Origin: Chloroflexota bacterium
Lineage (GTDB): Bacteria > Chloroflexota > Limnocylindria > QHBO01
Direction: 5' to 3'
Length of the DNA: 9,608 bases
Assembly: GCA_005879815.1 (NCBI GenBank)
Contig: VBKA01000046.1
Location: forward strand, 1 to 9,608
The notes below the pieces were generated by a model. It saw only the letters and a list, made by a program, of their open reading frames with translations. It made no database searches and was not told the origin of the DNA. Numbering within the stretch: the first letter of the stretch is position 1; every line of letters begins with the position of its first letter. This document shows positions 1 to 6,895 of the stretch, one piece after another. The translations under genes and the position numbers were made by a program.

Positions 1-1031
1 AACGCCGCCGCATACGCGGGGCCGATCACGTTCATGAGCGGCATCTCCCGTTTCGTCTTCGGCGCGGCGAACCGCATATGGATCTTCGTGCCCGTCGGGG
101 TCGCCTCCAGCTCGATGGTATGGAGCACCCTCAGCGGTCCGTCGGGCGTTGCGAGGATCGTCCGGTCGGTGACGTAGTCGTACGGCCGCCAATCGAGGAT
201 CTCCTCGACAACGGCGTCCTTGCCGTGCATGCAGTGGTTGGCCGAGCCGGGGCCGCGCCGGCCGCCGGTGGCCTGGACCGTGACCTCGGTGACCCAGGGC
301 TGCCACGTCATCCGCTGGCCGGGCTTGGTCAGGAACTCCCAGGCGACCTGCTGCGGCACGTTGGTAGGCACCGAGACCGTGACGAACGCATCCTCCGGGG
401 ATACCCGAACACGCCCGCGCGTCTCCTCTTCCTGCCAGCGGCGCTCCAGGTCATGGGCCCAGGCCGGCACGTCGCCGATCCGATCGTAGGTCTCCGTGTG
501 CCCCCGCATCCCAAGCGCGGCCGGTTCGAGGTCGGATACGTCGATGCACTGCTGGGTGATCAGGGCATAGGCAGTAATGCCCAGCTTTTCAACGACCTCG
601 TTCTTCAGCAGGCGGTGCACGACGATAACATCGGATCCCAGCAGCTCCTGACGGCCAGCGACCTTCCCGAGGATGGCGGTCCCATGGTGGACGACGAACT
701 TGAGGTCGAGATCGGGGATCCGGGCACAGGCGTTGCATGGGCACGACGTCGCCTGGCGGACGTCGCGACGACGGCGGCGGAAACCGAAGTAGCACCGTTC
801 GATCGTGTCGAGGAGCATCGACCCGTCGATCGCCTCGGTCGTCATGAAGGTGAACGCGGCGTCGCCCTCGAGCTTGGCCAGCCGGAAGTCGGGGCGGAGC
901 GCCGTGACGACGGCACCGATCAGGTCCGCCAGGATGTCCTGCGCGTGGTCCAGCTCGACGTCAGCCAGATAGCCCGTGTACCCCGAGATGTCTGCGATCA
1001 GGAAGCAGGTGGGTTGAGCAGCTGAGAGCAT
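1..1031 (-). CDS. DUF2652 (class III cyclase-like) protein with C-terminal SRPBCC domain, partial
   Basis: I translated this frame by hand: it stays open from an ATG at 1031 to the left edge, giving 343 codons with no stop, so the C-terminus is missing. Residues 8-200 match the DUF2652 family, related to class III adenylate/guanylate cyclases: FLIADISGYT with Asp14, and KLEGDAAF with Lys53 and Asp57, placed like the two metal-binding aspartates of cyclases. A cysteine cluster CPCNAC lies at 97-102, followed by DLKFVVHHG and a GSDVIVVHRLLKN segment. From about 216 a second domain begins (VSVPTNVPQQVAWEFLTKP), which looks like an SRPBCC/polyketide cyclase-type ligand-binding fold. No signal peptide or membrane segment is seen, so it should be cytoplasmic. 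Nucleotide cyclase activity is not shown; a signalling or ligand-sensing role is inference. The gene starts 23 bp after the capA-like stop, with only a weak GAGA as ribosome binding site. Confidence 0.88.
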   Translation of the reverse strand, partial: MLSAAQPTCFLIADISGYTGYLADVELDHAQDILADLIGAVVTALRPDFRLAKLEGDAAFTFMTTEAIDGSMLLDTIERCYFGFRRRRRDVRQATSCPCNACARIPDLDLKFVVHHGTAILGKVAGRQELLGSDVIVVHRLLKNEVVEKLGITAYALITQQCIDVSDLEPAALGMRGHTETYDRIGDVPAWAHDLERRWQEEETRGRVRVSPEDAFVTVSVPTNVPQQVAWEFLTKPGQRMTWQPWVTEVTVQATGGRRGPGSANHCMHGKDAVVEEILDWRPYDYVTDRTILATPDGPLRVLHTIELEATPTGTKIHMRFAAPKTKREMPLMNVIGPAYAAA

Positions 1032-1054
1032 CGTTTCTCGCAGAGCGGTAAAAC

Positions 1055-2674
1055 TCAGTACTTGACGATCGAATTCTTCCAGATCCGGTCGAGGACGTAG
1101 CTGCCGTCGCCCTGCGGATCGATAAGACTCGGGCGCGCCTCGAGGAGCATGACGTATGGGTGGAGCCGCACGTTCACGAGCGTCTTGCCGCGAAACGTCA
1201 TGTCGAGGATGACGCCCTCCTGCGTCTCCTGCCACCAGGGCTGCCCGTACTGGTAGTTGCCCGGACCGGCATCGACGAGGCTGACGCCGTTCTGATGCTG
1301 CCGGAGGAACATCCCGCCGGCCACGTGGAGGCCGCCGCCGATGACCTGGTCGCATCCGGCCTGGTCCATCCAGGCCAGAGCCCTCTGCTGTGACGGCCAC
1401 AGGTCAGGGTGGTATTCGTCACCGCCCCACCACTGCGGTTCGCAAAAGACCAGGTCGGCACCCCTGGCGCGTGCTTTACGCACGGCCGCGTTCACATTCG
1501 CCTGCGTGAGCCACGCGACGCCTGGTGCAGTTGGGCCGGCATGGGCCGGGCCGGTGACCTCGTTCCAGGACACGAACGCCACCTTCAGGCCGGCAACCTG
1601 GACATAGGCCGGCTGAAGTGCCTGGTCAAGGTTCATGCCGAGGCCGGTATGCGGGATCCGGTGCTCGTCGAGAAGCTGGAGCGTCGAGCGGATGCCGGCA
1701 ACGCCCCGATCGCTCTGGTGGTCGGCCGCCAGATACACGGCGTCAATGCCGAGGAAGCTCTTCCACCTTGCCAGGACGGCCTCTGGCACGGCCAAGCTCG
1801 GGGGCCCAATCAGGCTTGGTGCCCAGGTGTTCGTCGGCACGATCGGGCATTTGTGGTCGCCGAGGGCGACATCAGATCGCTTGCTGATGCTCGCTGTGGC
1901 GCCGGGATGGCCGGTGTCAACCGCGCGAACGATCGGGAACTGGGAGATGCCCGGCGGTGGGTTCGGGTTCATGAACGGTGTGCCCGTGTACTGTGCCGTG
2001 CCCCCGTCGAACACCCAGTCCCAGCCCTTCCCAAGGGTGACGGCCTGGTAGGCGCCCAAGCGATCCGAGCACAGGCTCCCGATCGCCGTCAGCGTCCAGA
2101 TCTGTTTGCGGTTGTAGGCGATCCAGCTCGGTTTGAGCGCGCCGGCGCCATCCCCGGTTGCAACGCCCACCACCGGGTACGGCAGTGCACGGGCTGCCTT
2201 GTCGCCGAACAGGTCTGGCCCGAAGAGCCCAAAGGGTCCCTTGCCCGCGATGGGCAGGACCTTGGTCGCGGGCTCGACGAGCCCCGGCGGGAGGAGCGCC
2301 ACGAGCTTCTGGTTGGCCGCGATCGCGGCCACGATCTTGTCAGCGGCAACGCACCGGCCAATGGCGGAGAGCGCTGGATGACTGACGTTGACGCCGCACG
2401 GCACGACGAGCTTGCGGCCGGCCGCCAGCCTGGTCAGCTCATTCGGGGTGATGACCGACTTCAGATTGGTGATGCCCGTGACGACCGCGAGTGGGAACGT
2501 CGGGGGCCTCGTGGCGGTCGGGCTGGGCGTCGGCGCTGGGGTACGCGATGGCGTGCGAGACGGGGACGGCGAAAGCGTAGGCGTGGGGCCCGGGCCGAGG
2601 CAGCCGGCTAGGAGGAGGACGACGGAAACCACGAGATTGAGACCTCGTGGCTGTGATGAAGTCGCGGACACCAC
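1055..2674 (-). CDS. CapA-like lipoprotein (PGA_cap metallophosphatase fold)
   Basis: The 539-residue product starts at a GTG (a second GTG follows directly). A short hydrophobic segment ends in a lipobox, LLAGC with Cys25, so it is probably a lipoprotein. Residues 26-59 are a Pro/Ser/Thr-rich linker. Residues 61-190 form a domain I do not recognise firmly; segments such as LTRLAAGRKLVVPCG and LALPYPVVG-like text recall periplasmic-binding-type folds. Residues 192-510 follow the CapA (poly-gamma-glutamate synthesis, PF09587) pattern: IGSLCSDR, SDVALGDHKCP (267-277), LAADHQSDRG (315-324), GLGMN, GLKVAFVSW, QWWGGDEYHP (414-423), CDQVIGGGLHV (441-451). Family members usually have GD, NLE or NHE, ANNH, HWG and GHHPH at these places, so most metal ligands look altered and catalysis is doubtful. 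A TACGAT hexamer three bases before the GTG could be a -10 box. A role at the cell envelope is inference; polyglutamate synthesis is not supported, as no capB or capC is nearby. Confidence 0.85.
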   Translation of the reverse strand: MVSATSSQPRGLNLVVSVVLLLAGCLGPGPTPTLSPSPSRTPSRTPAPTPSPTATRPPTFPLAVVTGITNLKSVITPNELTRLAAGRKLVVPCGVNVSHPALSAIGRCVAADKIVAAIAANQKLVALLPPGLVEPATKVLPIAGKGPFGLFGPDLFGDKAARALPYPVVGVATGDGAGALKPSWIAYNRKQIWTLTAIGSLCSDRLGAYQAVTLGKGWDWVFDGGTAQYTGTPFMNPNPPPGISQFPIVRAVDTGHPGATASISKRSDVALGDHKCPIVPTNTWAPSLIGPPSLAVPEAVLARWKSFLGIDAVYLAADHQSDRGVAGIRSTLQLLDEHRIPHTGLGMNLDQALQPAYVQVAGLKVAFVSWNEVTGPAHAGPTAPGVAWLTQANVNAAVRKARARGADLVFCEPQWWGGDEYHPDLWPSQQRALAWMDQAGCDQVIGGGLHVAGGMFLRQHQNGVSLVDAGPGNYQYGQPWWQETQEGVILDMTFRGKTLVNVRLHPYVMLLEARPSLIDPQGDGSYVLDRIWKNSIVKY

Positions 2675-2744
2675 GCAATCGTATCTGCGGGCTCGTGCGC
2701 CACGTTGACCTCGTCGCGCAACGCGCTCGAGACGTGCCGGGTGC

Positions 2745-4001
2745 TCAGCCCTCCATGACCAGGACGTCTGAGACCTGCCGGATACGTGGCAGTGGCGAGA
2801 ACACCAGCAGCAGGATCGAGACGGCCATCCCGGCCCACCCGATGGCGATCACGCCACGGACACCGATCCACCCGGCGAGTGCCGCAGCCAGGAGCGCGCC
2901 GAGCGGATAGGCAATGCCATGCGAGAAGACCTCGAGCGTTGCGTTGACGCGGCCCAGGATTCGGTCTGGGATCACGCCCTGGATCAGCGACAGCTCGGCC
3001 ACGCCCTCGATTGTCTGAAGGCCGTCCCCGATCAGCTGGGGAAGGAACACCATCACGGTCGCGAGGAGGACCGGCCCGCCCGCCAGTGGCGTCAGCACTC
3101 CAATGATTGACGCGCCGGTGGCCGTCCAGATGAGGGCCGGGCCGAAGCCAAATCGGGCAATGACCCGCGAAGCGAGGAACGAGGCGACCAGGGAGCCGAC
3201 GCCGCCGGCCGAAACGACGAGCCCGAACAGCAGCGGGTTGAGGTGCAGGACCTGGATCAGATAGATCGTGTACAGGACCCCGTAGAACGACCCCGCAACA
3301 TGGGCGATGATCGAACGGAGGGTGAGCGGGACGAGCACAGCGTGCCGGCGGACGAGCCGCAATGCCTCGAGGATCTCGAGCCGGATGGGCGTCGCCGACG
3401 ACTGCGGCGGACGTGCTGGCTCTCTGCGTCGGATCAGGACCAGTGAGACCGCCGAGACCACAAAGGAGAAGGCGTCGACGAGGATCGCCTGTGGCGGGCC
3501 GATCGCCTGCACGAGCCCCCCGGCCAGGCCCGGACCACCGATCTCGGCGAGCGACGAACTCGTGGCCAGCTTGCTGTTGCCCTCGACGACGCGGTCGAAC
3601 CCGATGAGCGAGGGGACATAGGCCGGGTACGCGGCGTCGAACAGCGCCCCGAGGCAGCCCTCGAGGAACACGACGACGTACAGCTGTTCAATTCGCAGCA
3701 CCCCTGCGAGGTACGCCGCCGGGATCGAGAACAACAGGACGGCGCGCATCGCGTCTGCCCCGATGAGGAGAGGGCGGCGTCTCAGCCGGTCCACCCACGC
3801 CCCGGCGACGAGCCCGACGAGAAGCACCGCCAGGCTGGCCGCCACGATCAGGAGCGCCATCTGGAGCGGGCCTGCACCCAGCACGATGAGGGCGACGAGC
3901 GGGATCGCCGTGCGAGTGACCACGGACCCGAGCTCGGAGACGGTCTGGCCGGCCCACAGCTTTCTGAAGTCGGCGTCTCGCCAGAGCGACTCGCTCACCA
4001 T
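2745..4001 (-). CDS. MFS transporter (MFS_3-type exporter)
   Basis: This 418-residue protein has the length and hydrophobicity of a 12-helix major facilitator transporter in the inner membrane, probably a proton-driven drug or metabolite exporter. The N-terminus (LWRDADFRKLWAGQTVSELG) is typical of the MFS_3/EntS-like group. Motif A, GAWVDRLRRRP, lies at 67-77 between helices 2 and 3. NSKLATSSSLAEIGGPGLAG corresponds to the conserved segment of helix 5. A basic cytoplasmic loop (RRREPARPPQ) joins the two halves, and RILGRVNAT is in the second half. The substrate cannot be read from the sequence. The ATG at 4001 has no strong ribosome binding site; a TAGGCT hexamer lies seven bases upstream, which would fit a nearly leaderless transcript but is weak evidence. 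The gene is divergent from the glyoxalase-like pseudogene and lies 70 bp upstream of the capA-like gene in the same orientation. Confidence 0.92.
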   Translation of the reverse strand: MVSESLWRDADFRKLWAGQTVSELGSVVTRTAIPLVALIVLGAGPLQMALLIVAASLAVLLVGLVAGAWVDRLRRRPLLIGADAMRAVLLFSIPAAYLAGVLRIEQLYVVVFLEGCLGALFDAAYPAYVPSLIGFDRVVEGNSKLATSSSLAEIGGPGLAGGLVQAIGPPQAILVDAFSFVVSAVSLVLIRRREPARPPQSSATPIRLEILEALRLVRRHAVLVPLTLRSIIAHVAGSFYGVLYTIYLIQVLHLNPLLFGLVVSAGGVGSLVASFLASRVIARFGFGPALIWTATGASIIGVLTPLAGGPVLLATVMVFLPQLIGDGLQTIEGVAELSLIQGVIPDRILGRVNATLEVFSHGIAYPLGALLAAALAGWIGVRGVIAIGWAGMAVSILLLVFSPLPRIRQVSDVLVMEG

Positions 4002-4070
4002 GCTCGGCAGCCTACCGCGAGCTCGCCGTCAAGCGTTCCTTCCGTCGATCTCGGCAAGCACAATGCCTGC
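4002..4070. other. Divergent intergenic region
   Basis: These 69 bp separate the exporter (leftward) from the glyoxalase-like pseudogene (rightward) and should hold both promoters. On the minus strand a TTGACG occurs, but only 12 bp from the TAGGCT hexamer, too close for a standard promoter. On the plus strand CACAAT lies shortly before the ATG. Neither is convincing, and no operator-like inverted repeat was seen. Confidence 0.4.
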
Positions 4071-4679
4071 ATGGTCGTCGACCACGTGGTGATGCTCGTT
4101 CCCGATGCTGCCCGAGCCGCGCATCAATTGCCGGGCCGTTTACGGCCTCGGCTGCGAGCGCGGTCCGTACTTGCCTTTCGCCGGAACTCGCGGCCACAAC
4201 GTGCCGCTGGAGCCACCAGCCTACTTGGAGTTGCTGACCATCGAGAACCGCGAAGCAGCCGCGTCTACCGAGACGGGACGGCGGGTTCTTGCCCAGGAGG
4301 CCGCCGGCGGCGGGCTCTTCAGCTGGTGTGTGCTCGTGGATGACCTGGAGGCCTCGCCATCGAGATCTTCGACTACACGACCCCACAAGGCGATGGCACC
4401 TTGCGGGGCTGGCGCAGCGTAAGCGGCCCAGCGCATCTGCCGTTCTTCATCGACTACCCGAATAACGGCGACAGGGTTGGCCGATGGCGAGCCATGTATG
4501 AGCGGGTCAGGCACACATCCGCGCCTAGCGGTTTCTCAGAGCTCACCATCAGCGGCTCTGAGCGCGAGATGCGCGACTGGCTCGGACCGAACCGCCTACC
4601 TCTTCGGTTCATCGCCGGTGAGCGGGGGATTTGCAAGGTTCGGATCGACGCGGGCAGCGGTGACCTGGTCATCGAGTGA
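4071..4679 (+). pseudogene. Glyoxalase-like (VOC family, Glyoxalase_3 type) gene with two compensating frameshifts
   Basis: Three reading-frame pieces join into one VOC-type protein of about 203 residues. The first frame gives MVVDHVVMLVPDAARAAHQL from 4071 to about 4130. The +1 frame then gives YGLGCERGPYLPFAGTRGHN, PPAYLELLTI and FSWCVLVDDLEA up to about 4350. The original frame, which has a TGA at 4341, resumes with GLAIEIFDYTTPQGDG, HLPFFIDY (4434-4457) and ends ...GSGDLVIE at 4679. Removing one C from the CC at 4131-4132 would join the first two pieces cleanly (HQL-RAVYGLG). The second junction, near 4347-4355, also seems to have lost a few residues between DDLEA and GLAIEIF. The net frame is unchanged. 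It may be a decaying gene or carry sequencing errors; as written it would not give a full protein. The substrate is unknown. Confidence 0.75.
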
Positions 4680-4721
4680 TCCCTGCTCAATCGCGGCCGC
4701 ATACCGTCCCCGCGGACTTCG

Positions 4722-5093
4722 TCAGCCTGTCGGATTGGGGGACATCGGGCTCACGAGCTGGAAGTAGTTGTCATCCGGATCGGCGAGCGTCGCGATCCAG
4801 GCTTCGGGGCTGCCCTCGAAGCTGTAGGGCTCGCGGACAACGATCGCATTGGCGGCCTTCAGCCGATCGAACTCGCCCTTGACGTCCGCGGTCTCGATGT
4901 TCCAGATCAACCGTCCGGGCTGCGTGTTCTTCCCCGTGACCTGGTCGTGCGGGCCAACGGTCACGAAGCCCGTCCCGAGCTGCCAGCCGGCGTATCCACC
5001 CTCCTGCATGCCCGGCTCGCCGAAGAGCTTCGAGTAGTAGTCGACGAGTCGCTGCGGATCGGCCGAGCCGATCAGGATGCTGTTGAAGTTCAT
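4722..5093 (-). CDS. VOC family (glyoxalase/bleomycin resistance-like) protein
   Basis: A 123-residue single-domain protein of vicinal oxygen chelate fold. Recognisable parts are the first strand and helix (MNFNSILIGSADPQRLVDYY, then SKLFGEP), WQLGTGFVTVGPHDQV, RLIWNIETADVKGEFDRLKA starting the second half, and the ending AWIATLADPDDNYFQLVSP, matching the common LxDPDGNxxxL pattern. The usual metal ligands (His near the first strand, Glu in the last strand) are not evident: the last strand reads FQL rather than FEL, so it may be non-enzymatic or bind a ligand without metal. The ATG at 5093 is chosen over a TTG at 5111 because AGGAGG lies seven bases before it. It converges on the glyoxalase-like pseudogene with a 42-bp gap; the two belong to different subgroups and are not recent duplicates. 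Confidence 0.9.
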   Translation of the reverse strand: MNFNSILIGSADPQRLVDYYSKLFGEPGMQEGGYAGWQLGTGFVTVGPHDQVTGKNTQPGRLIWNIETADVKGEFDRLKAANAIVVREPYSFEGSPEAWIATLADPDDNYFQLVSPMSPNPTG

Positions 5094-5100
5094 GTCGTCT

Positions 5101-5106
5101 CCTCCT
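5101..5106 (-). promoter_or_regulatory. Strong Shine-Dalgarno site of the VOC gene
   Basis: AGGAGG on the minus strand, seven bases before the ATG at 5093. It decides the start of the VOC gene against the upstream TTG and is the strongest ribosome binding site in the window. Confidence 0.85.
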
Positions 5107-5289
5107 GCCAACGGGTCCGGTCAGAGGCTAGCAAGCCATCGGGCCCTGTGTCTGGGGGCCAAGATGGCATGCGAATTGCTGCCTCGCGCCCATCGGTGGG
5201 GCACTTCGCGCGACCGGCAGCCTCGATCCCTTGATCAGTCTTGCGTGATTGAGACGGCAGCCCGCGCCTCCTGACGTGAGGCTCACGAC
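5107..5289. other. Divergent intergenic region between VOC gene and Asp-box gene pair
   Basis: About 180 bp without a convincing gene. It should carry the leftward VOC promoter and the rightward promoter of the two Asp-box genes. A TAGCCT (minus strand, 5125-5130) could be a -10 box for the VOC gene, but no matching -35 is seen at normal spacing. On the plus strand no clear -35/-10 pair was found. The right end holds the CGTGAG-G-CTCACG inverted repeat described separately. Confidence 0.4.
5275..5287 (+). promoter_or_regulatory. Perfect inverted repeat overlapping the ribosome binding site of the first Asp-box gene
   Basis: CGTGAG, one G, CTCACG: a perfect 6-bp inverted repeat that includes the GAGG ribosome binding site and ends two bases before the ATG at 5290. 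In RNA the one-base loop is too tight for a full hairpin, so a protein-binding site or coincidence is as likely as an RNA switch. Its core GTGAGGCTCAC recurs with one change before the next gene. Confidence 0.4.
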
Positions 5290-6861
5290 ATGAAACGCGT
5301 CCCGGCCGTGGTGGCAGCCACAGCTCTTCTGGTTGGAGTCGTTGTCGGGGGTGTCAGCGCACGCACCTCGAGCTCGCTGGCGTACCAGGTGGCCGATGTC
5401 GGCGCCTACGGCGGAGAGCCATCGATCGTGTCCGATTCGAAGGGCGTCCTGTACGACACGACCCCGAGTGGCGGCACGATCACGTACCGCTCGACGAACC
5501 GCGGCGCGACATGGCAGCAGGTCACGACGGCTGATCCGAGCAGCGGCGACGATTGCCTCGCCACCGATCAGTCGAACGCCGTATACCTGTGCAACCTCGC
5601 GGGGAGCGAGGGAGTGGCGCCCCTTCAGGCCGATGTCTGGAAGTCGGTCGACGGCGGAACGAGCTGGTCGCACGGCGAAGGCGCTATCCCTCAGTGTGGA
5701 ACGAGCTGCTCGCCCTTTGGTGTCGATCGCGACTGGGTTGCTGCCTCGATCCTTTCCGGCAAGAGCACCTCGAAGGCCGAGGTCGTGCTGATGTACCACG
5801 ACTTCTACGGCCCGAGCCAGATCTGGGTCAACATCTCGCACGATGGCGGTGCGACGTTTGGGGCGCCGCGGGAGGTGCTCGCCGCGCCGGCCGTGACACC
5901 AGGTGCCATCACGGGCACGCTGGTCGCCCAGGGCTACACGCTCTGCAACACGGTCCCCGCCGGAGTAGGGATCGTGCCTCCGGGCAAGCCGCACGCCGGA
6001 CGGATCATCGTCGGCTGGATTGCGGCGGATCTGCCCCAGAACGCCACGGGCTGCAACGTGACGATGGCCCAGGCGTTCCACACCATCTGGATCTCGTACT
6101 CCGATGACGGCGGGCTGACCTGGACGCCGCAGCAGGCCTTCGATGCCGGCCTCGGTCACGACACCTCCACCCCGTTCGTGGCCTTCACGCTCGATCGCGA
6201 GGGCAACCCGTACTTCGGGTTCACGGCCAACGCCACCTCGAATCCCGTGACCTGCGCCGCTGAGTCGACGGCGGGCACCGTGCAGTCCGACCCCTCGTGC
6301 GAGTACGACATGTACGTCGTGTGGTCGAGCAACGGTGGTGCAACATGGGACGGCGGTGGCGGGCTCATCCCGGGCAGCGCCGCGAGGGCGTACCGCATCA
6401 GTCCTTCCTCGGAGACCGGCACCCACTTCTACCCGGCCATTGCGGCGGGAGATCCGGGGCAGGTCGACGTGGCATACCTGCGATCCACGACGATCCTCCC
6501 GACCGACCCGCTGGGTAAGGCGGATCCGGGCGGCTGCGCGGGGCCCGGACCAGAAAATGGCAACCCGCCGACCTATCCACCGGCCTGCGCCTGGAACCTC
6601 TACGCCGCGCAGTCGCGGAATCTGAGCAGCGGCATCGACGGGGCGACCTGGGCTGTGACGCCGATCACGACCACGCCGATGCACATTGGCGATATCTGCA
6701 ACCTAGGCATCTTCTGTGTGGCGCCAGCGTCGAACCGCAACCTGCTGGACTTCATCATGGAGACGATCGACAACCGTGGTTGCGCGCACGTCGCGTATGC
6801 GGACGACAACACGGTGAACAAGCTTCGCGTCGCCAACCAGACTGCTGGGCCGTGCCTCTGA
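5290..6861 (+). CDS. Secreted Asp-box (BNR/sialidase-like) beta-propeller protein
   Basis: A 523-residue exported protein. The N-terminus MKRVPAVVAATALLVGVVVG, followed by GVSARTSS, is a signal peptide with likely cleavage near residue 24. Five Asp-box motifs (SxDxGxTW) mark propeller hairpin turns: STNRGATW 68-75, SVDGGTSW 119-126, SHDGGATF 183-190, SDDGGLTW 271-278 and SSNGGATW 346-353; a partial one ends at Trp454. This matches sialidase-superfamily propellers, but Asp boxes are structural, and the arginine triad needed for sialidase activity cannot be confirmed by eye, so the ligand or substrate is unknown. Fourteen cysteines (for example 89/101, 136/140, 470/476) suggest disulfide bonds outside the cell. 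The ATG at 5290 is supported by GAGG eight bases upstream. It is first of a probable two-gene operon with the related gene 34 bp downstream. A long open frame on the opposite strand is a codon-bias artefact. Confidence 0.88.
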   Translation: MKRVPAVVAATALLVGVVVGGVSARTSSSLAYQVADVGAYGGEPSIVSDSKGVLYDTTPSGGTITYRSTNRGATWQQVTTADPSSGDDCLATDQSNAVYLCNLAGSEGVAPLQADVWKSVDGGTSWSHGEGAIPQCGTSCSPFGVDRDWVAASILSGKSTSKAEVVLMYHDFYGPSQIWVNISHDGGATFGAPREVLAAPAVTPGAITGTLVAQGYTLCNTVPAGVGIVPPGKPHAGRIIVGWIAADLPQNATGCNVTMAQAFHTIWISYSDDGGLTWTPQQAFDAGLGHDTSTPFVAFTLDREGNPYFGFTANATSNPVTCAAESTAGTVQSDPSCEYDMYVVWSSNGGATWDGGGGLIPGSAARAYRISPSSETGTHFYPAIAAGDPGQVDVAYLRSTTILPTDPLGKADPGGCAGPGPENGNPPTYPPACAWNLYAAQSRNLSSGIDGATWAVTPITTTPMHIGDICNLGIFCVAPASNRNLLDFIMETIDNRGCAHVAYADDNTVNKLRVANQTAGPCL

Positions 6862-6881
6862 GACCAGCGCAAAGAGCATGA

Positions 6882-6892
6882 GTGAGGCCCAC
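6882..6892 (+). promoter_or_regulatory. GTGAGGCCCAC element before the second Asp-box gene
   Basis: Differs at one base from GTGAGGCTCAC before the first Asp-box gene, and both end exactly three bases before their ATG. It contains the GAGG ribosome binding site eight bases before the ATG at 6896, which supports that start over the ATG at 6878. Shared regulation or inheritance from a duplicated leader are possible; chance similarity of two ribosome binding sites cannot be ruled out. Confidence 0.4.
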
Positions 6893-6895
6893 CCA

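Noticed and set aside
78..1025. 315-codon open frame on the plus strand
   Set aside because: It is antisense to the DUF2652-SRPBCC gene, whose minus-strand translation shows clear family motifs; the plus-strand product has no recognisable domain.
2498..2596. Repetitive short motifs on the strand encoding SPSRTPSRTPAPTPSP
   Set aside because: They only encode the low-complexity linker after the lipobox; not a mobile or regulatory repeat.
1409..2611. 400-codon open frame on the plus strand
   Set aside because: Antisense to the CapA-like gene, rich in Arg and Gly, with no recognised motif.
4680..4721. Short CGCGG/CCGCG inverted repeat between the two convergent VOC-type genes
   Set aside because: Only five base pairs, no T run, and expected by chance in such GC-rich DNA.
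5128..6684. 518-codon open frame on the minus strand
   Set aside because: It is Arg-rich, lacks domain motifs and lies opposite the first Asp-box gene, which has a signal peptide and five Asp boxes. High GC at third positions leaves the antisense frame open.
6878..6895. Upstream in-frame ATG as start of the second Asp-box gene
   Set aside because: It has no ribosome binding site at normal distance and would place an acidic MSEAHP stretch before the signal peptide; the ATG at 6896 fits better.
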